A stretch of 64,000 nt of DNA from Bifidobacterium felsineum (GTDB lineage Bacteria > Actinomycetota > Actinomycetes > Actinomycetales > Bifidobacteriaceae): the NCBI RefSeq assembly GCF_002802915.1, contig NZ_PEBJ01000002.1:225174-289173 (forward strand), given 5' to 3'. Every line of letters starts with the position of its first letter. The stretch's first letter is position 1. The position numbers were made by a program, and so were the translations under genes. Below the pieces are notes generated by a model. That model was not told the origin of the DNA. It saw nothing but the letters and a program-made list of their open reading frames with translations, and made no database searches. Shown here in pieces: positions 57,400-64,000 of the stretch.

Positions 57400-59433
57400 T
57401 TAGTCCTCGACGGCGGCCTTGAAGTCGTCGGCGGAGTTGACCTGAACGCGCTTCTTGATCACAGTGAGAATCTGTTCGCGGGCCTGGTCAACCGGTACAC
57501 CATTGAGCTGGCTACCGTCACGGAAGCGGAAGCTCACGGCGTTGTTGTTCATGTCTTCCTCACCAACGATGAGGATGAACGGCACCTTGGACTTGGATGC
57601 GTTGCGAATCTTCTTGCCGAAGCGATCGTCAGAGTAGTCGATCTCGCAGCGGACCATGTCCTCTTCCAGCGACTTGACGAACTCGGCCAGATGCGGTGCG
57701 AACTCGTCGGCAACCGGAACGCCAAGTACCTGGACCGGCGCCAGCCATGCCGGGAACGCGCCTGCGTAGTGCTCGAGCAACACGGCGAAGAAGCGCTCGA
57801 TGGAGCCGAACAGTGCGCGGTGAATCATCACAGGGCGCTGATGGGTGCCATCCTTGGCGATGTATTCGAGCTGGAAACGCTCGGGCAGGTTGAAGTCGAG
57901 CTGGATGGTCGAGACCTGCCAGGTGCGGCCGATGGCGTCACGGGCCTGCACGGAGATCTTCGGGCCGTAGAAGGCGGCGCCACCCGGATCAGCCACGAGG
58001 TCGAGGTGGGATGCCTCAGCGACTTCACGCAAGGTGTTGGTGGCTTCCTCCCAGATTTCATCGGAGCCGACGTACTTGTCTGGATCCTTGGTGGAAAGCT
58101 CCAGGTAGAAGTCGGACAGACCGAAGTCGCGCAGCACCTTGAGCACGAAGGTCAGGAGGTTGGTCAGTTCGTCCTTCATCTGCTCGCGGGTGCAGTAGAT
58201 GTGGGAATCGTCCTGAGTCAAGCCGCGCACGCGGGTCAGGCCATGCACTTCGCCGGACTTCTCATAGCGGTACACAGTGCCGAACTCGAAGAGGCGCAGC
58301 GGCAGCTCACGGTAGGAACGCTGGCGGGACTTGAAGATCAGGTTGTGCATCGGGCAGTTCATTGGCTTCAGGTAGTAGTCGGCACCCGGCTTGGTCACGT
58401 TGCCTTCCGCGTCGTATTCCTCATCGAGGTGCATCGGCGGGTACATGCCGTCCTTGTACCAGTGCAGGTGTCCGGAAGTCTCGTACAGACCGCCCTTGGT
58501 GATGTGCGGGGTCTGCACGAAGCTGTAGTGGTACTTGCGGTGCATCTCACGGGAGTAATCCTCCATCGCGTTGATTACCGCGGCACCCTTCGGATGGAAC
58601 ACGGCCAGACCAGGGCCGATTTCCTCCGGGAAGGAGAACAGATCCATCTCGGCACCGAGCTTACGGTGGTCGCGCTTGGCGGCCTCCTCCAGACGGGTCT
58701 GATAGGCCTTCAGATCTTCCTTCGTGGCCCATGCGGTGCCGTAGATGCGCTGCATGGTCGGGTTCTTCTCGGAACCACGCCAGTATGCGGCTGCGGAACG
58801 CTCGATCTTGAATGCCTTGATGTAACGGGTGTTCGGCAGGTGAGGTCCGCGGCACAGATCCTTCCAGACCACATTGCCGTCACGGTCCACGTTGTCGTAG
58901 AAGCTCAGTTCCTTTTCGGAAATCTCAGTGGCTGCGGCCGGGTCGAGATGAGCTTCCTTGTCCTTGATGAGCTCGATCTTGAACGGCTGGTCAGCTTCCT
59001 CGGCCAGTGCTTCCTCTTCGGTCACGGAGCGGCGGCGGAAGGACTGGGAGGATTTGACGATGCGCTGCATGTGCTTCTCAATCTCCTTCAGATCTTCCGG
59101 CGTGAACGGCTTATCAACCTGGAAGTCGTAGTAGAAGCCGTCCTTGATGACCGGGCCAACGCCGAGCTTGGCGTTCGGGAAGAGTTCCTGCACGGCCTGG
59201 GCCATGACGTGGGTGGCCGAGTGACGCATGATGGCAAGGCCGTCTTCGGAATCGAGGGCGATCGGCATTACGGAGTCACCGTCGTTCAGCGGAGTGTAGA
59301 GGTCACGATTCTCGCCGTTGATCTTCACTGCGATGATGTTCTTGTCTTCCGCGAACAGCTCTACGCCAGTGGTGGTTGCTTCCACCTCCTTCGCTTCGCC
59401 GTTGACTGTTATGGAGATGGTAGCTTGCGCCAT
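57400..59433 (-). CDS. thrS: Threonyl-tRNA synthetase
   Basis: 677 residues. N-terminal TGS domain (about 3-65), editing domain with [13 protein letters not shown] (HxxxH), and class II core: motif 1 near [11 protein letters not shown], zinc cysteine in [13 protein letters not shown], motif 2 [15 protein letters not shown], motif 3 [13 protein letters not shown], then the anticodon-binding domain ([16 protein letters not shown]). AAAAGGAC before ATG 59433. A structured 240-nt leader precedes it. Confidence 0.97.
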   Translation of the reverse strand: MAQATISITVNGEAKEVEATTTGVELFAEDKNIIAVKINGENRDLYTPLNDGDSVMPIALDSEDGLAIMRHSATHVMAQAVQELFPNAKLGVGPVIKDGFYYDFQVDKPFTPEDLKEIEKHMQRIVKSSQSFRRRSVTEEEALAEEADQPFKIELIKDKEAHLDPAAATEISEKELSFYDNVDRDGNVVWKDLCRGPHLPNTRYIKAFKIERSAAAYWRGSEKNPTMQRIYGTAWATKEDLKAYQTRLEEAAKRDHRKLGAEMDLFSFPEEIGPGLAVFHPKGAAVINAMEDYSREMHRKYHYSFVQTPHITKGGLYETSGHLHWYKDGMYPPMHLDEEYDAEGNVTKPGADYYLKPMNCPMHNLIFKSRQRSYRELPLRLFEFGTVYRYEKSGEVHGLTRVRGLTQDDSHIYCTREQMKDELTNLLTFVLKVLRDFGLSDFYLELSTKDPDKYVGSDEIWEEATNTLREVAEASHLDLVADPGGAAFYGPKISVQARDAIGRTWQVSTIQLDFNLPERFQLEYIAKDGTHQRPVMIHRALFGSIERFFAVLLEHYAGAFPAWLAPVQVLGVPVADEFAPHLAEFVKSLEEDMVRCEIDYSDDRFGKKIRNASKSKVPFILIVGEEDMNNNAVSFRFRDGSQLNGVPVDQAREQILTVIKKRVQVNSADDFKAAVED

Positions 59434-59671
59434 GATTTGTCCTTTTCTATCGGGGCCCGCGGTACTAATGTGCAGGCCTGGACTGGTTAATCAACAGTGG
59501 ACACGATAGGCACTGCATCAGACAATAGCTCAGACGCGTTGTTATCGTTAACGGGATTGGGCGCTGATGGTTGTGATGCATATGCTCCGGCACACTCAAG
59601 GTCGTTCGGCCAAGCCTACGGTCGGAGCACACGCACAACCACCAGCTGCGAATAGCGAATCATGTGTCGGA
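59434..59671 (-). promoter_or_regulatory. Structured leader of thrS
   Basis: On the minus strand, CGGAGCA-rich arms at 59623-59641 and 59568-59589 pair as TGGTTGTG...TGTGCTCCG with CGGAGCATA...CACAACCA (small internal loop), an extended hairpin about 75 nt long ending roughly 135 nt before ATG. It also has TACCGCGG near 59456-59464. No known riboswitch or T-box fits. Possible autoregulatory leader. Confidence 0.4.
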
Positions 59672-59698
59672 ATATAAGAAAACCTCGCCGAAGCGAGG
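59672..59698 (-). terminator. Terminator of the tRNA array
   Basis: CCTCGC (59683-59688) and GCGAGG (59693-59698) with a TTCG tetraloop on the minus strand, then TTTTCTTATATT, 10 nt beyond the last tRNA-Gly. Confidence 0.88.
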
Positions 59699-59707
59699 CT
59701 GTTGAAC

Positions 59708-59783
59708 TGGAGCGGACAACGGGACTCGAACCCGCGGTCTCAACCTTGGCAAGGTTGCGCTTTACCAACTAAGCTATGTCCGC
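59708..59783 (-). tRNA. tRNA-Gly (anticodon GCC), distal copy
   Basis: GCGGACA acceptor arm pairs with the 3' strand; anticodon loop TTGCCAA. The 3' CCA is encoded (59708-59710). Sequence identical in the body to the copy at 60149-60221. Confidence 0.97.
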
Positions 59784-59814
59784 AAAGAATCCTGCCGTGA
59801 GAAGCAAGATTCAG

Positions 59815-59887
59815 TGGGCGATGTAGGAATCGAACCTACGACCCCTTCGGTGTGAACGAAGTGCGCTAGCCGCTGCGCCAATCGCCC
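59815..59887 (-). tRNA. tRNA-Val (anticodon CAC)
   Basis: GGGCGAT/ATCGCCC acceptor stem; anticodon loop TTCACAC. The sequence after the discriminator is CTG, so CCA must be added post-transcriptionally. Confidence 0.96.
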
Positions 59888-59932
59888 GAATCAATCGGTA
59901 TTCAATTATTCCAAGATGAATCTCTTCACCTG

Positions 59933-60007
59933 TGGTGGGCGATACAAGATTCGAACTTGTGACCCCTTCCGTGTCAGGGAAGTGCGCTACCACTGCGCCA
60001 ACCGCCC
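59933..60007 (-). tRNA. tRNA-Val (anticodon GAC)
   Basis: GGGCGGT pairs with ATCGCCC with one G-T pair; anticodon loop CTGACAC. CCA is encoded (59933-59935). Confidence 0.96.
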
Positions 60008-60049
60008 GGGCCTGCATTTGGTGGCAGCAAATTTCTTTACTGCCGTCCG

Positions 60050-60120
60050 AGGTGGGTACGAGAGTCGAACTCGTCTATACGGCTTTGCAGGCCGCTGCCT
60101 AACCGCTTGGCTAACCCACC
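60050..60120 (-). tRNA. tRNA-Cys (anticodon GCA)
   Basis: GGTGGGT/ACCCACC acceptor stem, anticodon loop CTGCAAA, discriminator T as usual for tRNA-Cys. CCA is not encoded. 71 nt. Confidence 0.96.
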
Positions 60121-60148
60121 GTAAGGTCTGTCAACTCATCGGACCTAG

Positions 60149-60221
60149 AGCGGACAACGGGACTCGAACCCGCGGTCTCAACCTTGGCAAGGTTGCGCTT
60201 TACCAACTAAGCTATGTCCGC
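60149..60221 (-). tRNA. tRNA-Gly (anticodon GCC), proximal copy
   Basis: Same body as the tRNA-Gly at 59711-59783. It is followed by CTA instead of CCA. First gene of the five-tRNA array Gly-Cys-Val-Val-Gly. Confidence 0.97.
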
Positions 60222-60261
60222 AATGCTCTCTGCAGTGTTCCCTGCCGAAGCACGAGTGATT

Positions 60262-60291
60262 ACTATACTCACATGCATGTAGTTCGTCCAA
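60262..60291 (-). promoter_or_regulatory. Promoter of the tRNA array
   Basis: On the minus strand TTGGAC (60291-60286), 18-nt spacer, TATAGT (60267-60262), about 40 nt before the 5' end of the first tRNA-Gly. Confidence 0.6.
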
Positions 60292-60365
60292 TCACGGCGT
60301 GTCGCCTTGCTGCGGGGCTTGCTCGCTGATGGCTAAAGCACGCATGCAACGCGACTTCGGCACGT

Positions 60366-60377
60366 TACTCTAGAGGC
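60366..60377 (+). promoter_or_regulatory. Probable -10 of a leaderless PAC2-gene transcript
   Basis: TACTCT (60366-60371), 6 nt, then ATG 60378; no Shine-Dalgarno sequence. Confidence 0.4.
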
Positions 60378-61211
60378 ATGAGTGAAGAAGCGCAGATGTC
60401 GAACCCGGTGCTCATTGCCGCGTTCGAAGGATGGAACGACGCATGCCAAGCCGCTACCAACGTTATTCGCTATCTTGTAGGCCGATATGAGTCCCGAGAG
60501 ATCCGTCATATCAGCTGCGATGGGTATTACGACTATCAAGTGGCTCGTCCTATGATGTGCCATGCCGCCGGTTATGCAAACCTCATCTGGCCTCAGACCA
60601 CGTTTTATGACATCGCCTTGTCGCCGCAGTACCATCTTTATGCGCAAATTGCTCCGGAGCCCAACTATCGGTGGCGTCAATATTGCAATGAGAGTTTGGC
60701 GATTGCCGAGGAACTCGATGTGAATCAAATCATCACCATGGGGTCGATGTTCTCTGATTGCCCGCACACCAGACCATTGCCCTTGTCGATCAGCGATAGT
60801 AAATGCCAATGCGAAGGCGATCGTGAGTATAACGGTCCTGTGGGTATTCCCACCGTTCTGGATGTGGCCGCCGCGGATCAGGGATTCGCCCATGCTTCCA
60901 TGTGGGTTTCCATTCCTCAATACCTTGGCAGTGATGAGTGCGCTGCAGGCACCATACGACTTCTTCATGCACTTGGCAAACACATCGGATACACCTTTGA
61001 CACCGGCGACTTGCAGTCCAAAGCCGAACAGTGGAAAGCGCAGGCGTCGGTTCTGGTCAGATGCAATGATCAGCTGGGCGATTACGTAAGTCATCTAGAA
61101 CATGAATACGATTTGAAGAAAAAGGCTGACGAGGAAGCATCACTGGGAGCGCCGCAGGCCGAACAATTGGTCAGGGAAGCGGAAGATTATCTAAGGCAAA
61201 TGGGCGAATGA
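60378..61211 (+). CDS. PAC2 family protein
   Basis: 277 residues of the proteasome-assembly-chaperone 2 family, common in actinobacteria. Seen are VLIAAFEGWNDACQAAT at the start (family hallmark FEGWNDAG-like), SPQYHLYAQIAPEPNYRW, and GPVGIPTVLDVAAADQGFAHASMWVSIPQYLG. The C-terminus is a predicted helix pair with LEHEYDLKKKADEEA. Biochemical role in bacteria is not established. Confidence 0.9.
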   Translation: MSEEAQMSNPVLIAAFEGWNDACQAATNVIRYLVGRYESREIRHISCDGYYDYQVARPMMCHAAGYANLIWPQTTFYDIALSPQYHLYAQIAPEPNYRWRQYCNESLAIAEELDVNQIITMGSMFSDCPHTRPLPLSISDSKCQCEGDREYNGPVGIPTVLDVAAADQGFAHASMWVSIPQYLGSDECAAGTIRLLHALGKHIGYTFDTGDLQSKAEQWKAQASVLVRCNDQLGDYVSHLEHEYDLKKKADEEASLGAPQAEQLVREAEDYLRQMGE

Positions 61212-61253
61212 TGCGGACACGATTATCTGCAGCAGCTATGTGCTTCCGGATAT

Positions 61254-61298
61254 AAGAGTGGGGTACCTGCCATGGCAAAAGGCAGGTACCCCACTCTT
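61254..61298. terminator. Bidirectional terminator, PAC2 gene / uppP
   Basis: Perfect 18-bp arms AAGAGTGGGGTACCTGCC (61254-61271) and GGCAGGTACCCCACTCTT (61281-61298), loop 9 nt, with short U-rich flanks on both strands, between convergent genes. Confidence 0.82.
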
Positions 61299-61330
61299 GT
61301 TCTGTTGAATTGCGTATGGGATTACGCGAG

Positions 61331-62215
61331 CTAGGCCGCAGCAGCGACGGACGGATCGATAGCCGGCAAGATACCCATCAGCAGTAGGATGGCGACCACC
61401 ACGGCAAGGCCGATGCGGTAGATGGCGAAGGCCTTGTAGGAGAAGGTGGAGACGAACTTCAGGAAGCCGATGATGACGATGTAGCCGAGGATGAAGCAGA
61501 CGATGGTAGCTACGATTGTCGGACCCCAACCGGGGAACATTGCATCGGTCTTATAGTTCTTTACGGCCTTAACGGCTTCCAGCAGGCCGGAGCCGAACAC
61601 TGCAGGAATGGCCATCAGGAAGCTCAAACGGACGGCGGCCTCACGCTCATAACCGAGCGCACGCCCAACGGTAATCGTGCCGCCGGAGCGGGAAACGCCA
61701 GGAATCAGAGCCAGGGACTGGCCAAGACCGAACAGGAAGGCGTCGCGATACGTCATATCAGCCATGGTCTTGGACTGACGAGCTCGCGCATCCACAAGCC
61801 ACAGCAGAATACCGAACAGGAACAGCACGGTCACGGTAATCCACAGATTACGCAGCGTAGTCTCAATCACATTCTGCAAGGTGAAGCCCAGAATGACAAT
61901 CGGAATCGAACCGACGATAACATTCCAGCCCATCGTGGCGTAGTAATCGCCACGGCCCATGCGGGATTTGAAATCCTTGCCGTTCTTGCCGAACAAGCAG
62001 GAGAACCAATGAGTCAGAATGTTGATGATATCGTGACGGAAATACAGGATGACGGCAAGTTCAGTGCCGATTTGAATGATAGCGGTGAATGCGGCACCCG
62101 GATCGGAGCCCAGCATCAAATCACCGAAAATACGTATATGCGCGCTGGAGGACACCGGCAGATACTCGGTCAGCGCCTGAATAATGCCAAGAACAATGGC
62201 TTGGAAGAAATTCAT
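61331..62215 (-). CDS. uppP: Undecaprenyl-diphosphatase
   Basis: 294 residues, about eight membrane helices (BacA/UppP family). It regenerates the lipid carrier for peptidoglycan synthesis. Active-site motifs: GIIQALTEYLPVSSSAH (E and S residues) and PGVSRSGGTITVGRALG (SRSG). Moderate bacitracin resistance is a known family property. AGAGGGG before ATG 62215. Confidence 0.96.
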   Translation of the reverse strand: MNFFQAIVLGIIQALTEYLPVSSSAHIRIFGDLMLGSDPGAAFTAIIQIGTELAVILYFRHDIINILTHWFSCLFGKNGKDFKSRMGRGDYYATMGWNVIVGSIPIVILGFTLQNVIETTLRNLWITVTVLFLFGILLWLVDARARQSKTMADMTYRDAFLFGLGQSLALIPGVSRSGGTITVGRALGYEREAAVRLSFLMAIPAVFGSGLLEAVKAVKNYKTDAMFPGWGPTIVATIVCFILGYIVIIGFLKFVSTFSYKAFAIYRIGLAVVVAILLLMGILPAIDPSVAAAA

Positions 62216-62355
62216 AACCCCTCTTAATTGCTTACCTATCTCGTAGTTATGACGATGAACACACTACCTAATGGGGTGTAGAACGACACTAAGAATTGCT
62301 GACATACTTGGCTTTTACAATACATACGGTACCAGTTACGAGGAAGGGAACAACA

Positions 62356-63147
62356 ATGGCGACGTATCGTAAAAGCAGGGCGTTTGCGCCTCAAGGTTTC
62401 TTCGAATGCGAAGGCAAGGGCCTGCAATGGCTCGGTGCAGCACACGCGCAAGGCGGCCCGCGCGTGGTCAAGGTATACGGCTGGGGTAAGGATTATCTGG
62501 ACATCGAGCGGGTGAGCAGCTCCTCCCCCACGGCGAAGGCCGCATACGATTTTGGTGCCGCTCTGGCTCGAATGCATGACGCCGGTGCCGAATATTTCGG
62601 CTCCGCGCCGGATGGGTATGACGGCACTTGCTATTTTGGCCCATTGCAAGATCCGGTGAAGATGGACACCGGTACATGGAACGATCCGATTAGTTATTTC
62701 GCCGAAGGGCGGTTGCGCCCGATGGTGGAGCTCGGTGTGAAGCGTGGCGAACTTGACCAGCGCGACGTGGACCTGACTGAGCATGTGATTGAAGCGCTTC
62801 CCGATCTGATGGGCCGCGCCGCCGACGATAAGCCGGCTCGAATTCATGGCGATTTGTGGAGCGGCAATGTGATGTGGACGGCTGATTCCGGTCACAGTGA
62901 AGCCGTTCTGATTGATCCGGCCGCACATGGTGGCCATCGTGAAGAAGATTTGGCCATGTTGCATCTGTTCGGCATGAGCTACCTGACGCAAATCACCGAA
63001 GGCTATCAGTCGGTGCATCCGCTGAAGGCCGGGTGGCAGGAGCGCCTAACCTTGTGGCAGCTCTACCCCATCGCCGGCCATTGCGTGTTCTTTGGCGGCG
63101 GTTACGTGAGCGAATACCGTTCGATGTGCCGCTCGTTGCTCGGCTGA
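62356..63147 (+). CDS. Fructosamine kinase family protein
   Basis: 263 residues of the fructosamine-3-kinase (APH-like) fold. Seen are VVKVYGWG, the catalytic loop ARIHGDLWSGNVMW (HGDxxxGN) and the metal aspartate in LIDPAAHGGHREEDLAM. Family members phosphorylate ketoamines (deglycation) or ribulosamines. ATG 62356 is preceded by GAGGAAGGG; the frame runs up to 62296 but lacks a better start. Confidence 0.92.
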   Translation: MATYRKSRAFAPQGFFECEGKGLQWLGAAHAQGGPRVVKVYGWGKDYLDIERVSSSSPTAKAAYDFGAALARMHDAGAEYFGSAPDGYDGTCYFGPLQDPVKMDTGTWNDPISYFAEGRLRPMVELGVKRGELDQRDVDLTEHVIEALPDLMGRAADDKPARIHGDLWSGNVMWTADSGHSEAVLIDPAAHGGHREEDLAMLHLFGMSYLTQITEGYQSVHPLKAGWQERLTLWQLYPIAGHCVFFGGGYVSEYRSMCRSLLG

Positions 63148-63185
63148 ATTTGATTCATTAATACGCAATAACTAATAGTAAAAAA

Positions 63186-63231
63186 AGGTGTGGGTTGTCT
63201 TCATCGGCAAGACAACCCACACCTCTTTTTG
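63186..63231. terminator. Bidirectional terminator, kinase gene / dnaJ
   Basis: 16-bp perfect arms AGGTGTGGGTTGTCTT (63186-63201) and AAGACAACCCACACCT (63209-63224), with CTTTTT after it on the plus strand and TTTTTT after it on the minus strand. Confidence 0.92.
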
Positions 63232-63240
63232 CGTGTGTGC

Positions 63241-64000
63241 TCAGCTCAGCGCGTCCTTCAATTTGCTGAAAAATCCGGCTTTCTTCTGCCCGGCCTGCGG
63301 GCGGGATGCCTGAGATACATGGGTAGCACCGGTGTCATGCGAGGCGGCGAATTGCTCGATGAGGCTACGCTCATTGTCATCCAGTTTCGTGGGGATGAGC
63401 ACATTCACATGCGCGATGAGATCGCCGCGTTCATCGTTGTTGCGGATGTTGGTGACGCCGAGGCCCTTCAACGTTACGGTGTCTTCCGGCTGGCAGCCAG
63501 CGGGAATGCTCACGGTCTTCTTGCCGTCGAACGTGTCGATATCCAGATCATGGCCGAGCACGGCCCAGCTCATTGGCACCTGAATCCAGCAATGCAGATT
63601 ATCACCATCGCGGGTGAACTGCTTGTCTGCACGGATGCGAATATCAATGTACAGGTCACCGGCAGCGCCGCCGCCCTCGCCAACTTCGCCCTGATTGGCA
63701 AGACGCAAACGCGCGTTGTCCTTGATGCCGGCCGGTACGGTGACGCCGACATTACGCGTCGTGCGCACGCGCCCATGCCCCATGCAGCTTGGACAAGGAT
63801 TATTGATGATGGTTCCGTGGCCTTCGCAACGTTCGCAAGGCGCGGAAGTCATCATCTGGCCGAGCATGGTACGAACCACTTTCTGCATGAACCCTTGGCC
63901 ATGGCAATCCGGGCAAGTTACCGGCTGAGATCCGCCCTGTGCGCCGGACCCGCCACATTCCTGGCACAGCGAGAACGTGTTGATCTTCACATGAGCTGTG
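63241..64000 (-). CDS. dnaJ: Chaperone DnaJ, 3' part (5' end outside window)
   Basis: Runs off the right edge; 253 codons visible. All four zinc-finger repeats are present: CQECGGSG, CPDCHGQG, CERCEGHG and CPSCMGHG, then the substrate-binding C-terminal domains (VPAGIKDNARLRLANQGE, DTFDGKKTVSIPAG). The J domain and G/F linker are not in the window. An internal GTG at 63990 is not a true start because coding continues upstream. The pair with hrcA is expected upstream but unseen. Confidence 0.95.
   Translation of the reverse strand, partial: TAHVKINTFSLCQECGGSGAQGGSQPVTCPDCHGQGFMQKVVRTMLGQMMTSAPCERCEGHGTIINNPCPSCMGHGRVRTTRNVGVTVPAGIKDNARLRLANQGEVGEGGGAAGDLYIDIRIRADKQFTRDGDNLHCWIQVPMSWAVLGHDLDIDTFDGKKTVSIPAGCQPEDTVTLKGLGVTNIRNNDERGDLIAHVNVLIPTKLDDNERSLIEQFAASHDTGATHVSQASRPQAGQKKAGFFSKLKDALS

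Noticed and set aside
59434..59470. T-box-like TACCGCGG before thrS
   Set aside because: The conserved UGGN bulge and the stem I/specifier architecture are not identifiable; only a short stretch resembles the antiterminator core.

Overview
The window reads as chromosomal DNA of a Bifidobacterium, most likely the B. longum/B. breve group. This rests on gene content and recalled family resemblance, not on a search. Actinobacterial markers include RbpA, a HelY-type helicase, PafBC, a garA-like FHA gene next to a MerR gene, DUF3017, DUF6350, DUF6459, GuaB3 and a perfect actinobacterial SOS box. Bifidobacterial traits include a TrpC::TrpB fusion, a cytidylate kinase::Der fusion and a eukaryote-like UDP-glucose pyrophosphorylase. 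Nearly all of it is core genome; I see no prophage, IS transposase, CRISPR array or recognisable defence island.

Layout. 1-6.3 kb: tRNA-Asn, an M23 peptidase, a solute-binding lipoprotein, isocitrate dehydrogenase, GuaB3 and a DUF6459 gene. 6.3-14.8 kb: acyl-CoA ligase and peptide deformylase, then a translation block (rpsB, tsf, pyrH, frr, cdsA, rlmN). 14.9-17.8 kb: hisF-hisI-trpE. 17.9-21.5 kb: an amino-acid permease, a DUF1287 protein, YccF, several very small genes and a gene remnant. 21.6-28.7 kb: nfo, trpCB fusion, trpA, lgt, rpe, hisE, hisG. 28.7-32.6 kb: the pgsA / DUF881 / DUF1290 / DUF881 / FHA / MerR cluster. 32.7-41.3 kb: a membrane protein, a 163-bp transposon-like inverted-repeat element, then a minus-strand run of HAD phosphatase, rbpA, helY, a small membrane protein, fused pafBC and galU. 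41.4-47.7 kb: tRNA-Pro, a methyltransferase, a broken small gene, a YbaK deacylase, rluB and cmk-der, and an aquaporin whose 3' end overlaps a DUF3017 gene antiparallel. 47.8-59.4 kb, all minus strand: purH, DUF6350, sucD, sucC, apt, yajC, ruvB, ruvA, ruvC, yebC, thrS. 59.7-60.3 kb: a five-tRNA array (Gly, Val, Val, Cys, Gly). 60.4-64 kb: PAC2 protein, uppP, fructosamine kinase and the 3' part of dnaJ.

The genes serve translation, histidine/tryptophan/purine synthesis, envelope lipid and lipoprotein maturation, and recombination repair. IDH and SucCD supply isolated TCA reactions beside a garA-like FHA gene, a family known to tune 2-oxoglutarate metabolism. The most unusual items are the codon-register antiparallel overlap of aquaporin and DUF3017, an internal ribosome-binding site inside the trpC::trpB fusion, a possible MITE with perfect 28-bp ends, a frameshifted small gene at 42.5 kb, a SOS box overlapping the probable ruvAB promoter, and an orphan plus-strand terminator between two minus-strand genes. 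I did not find a convincing wholly new multi-gene system.
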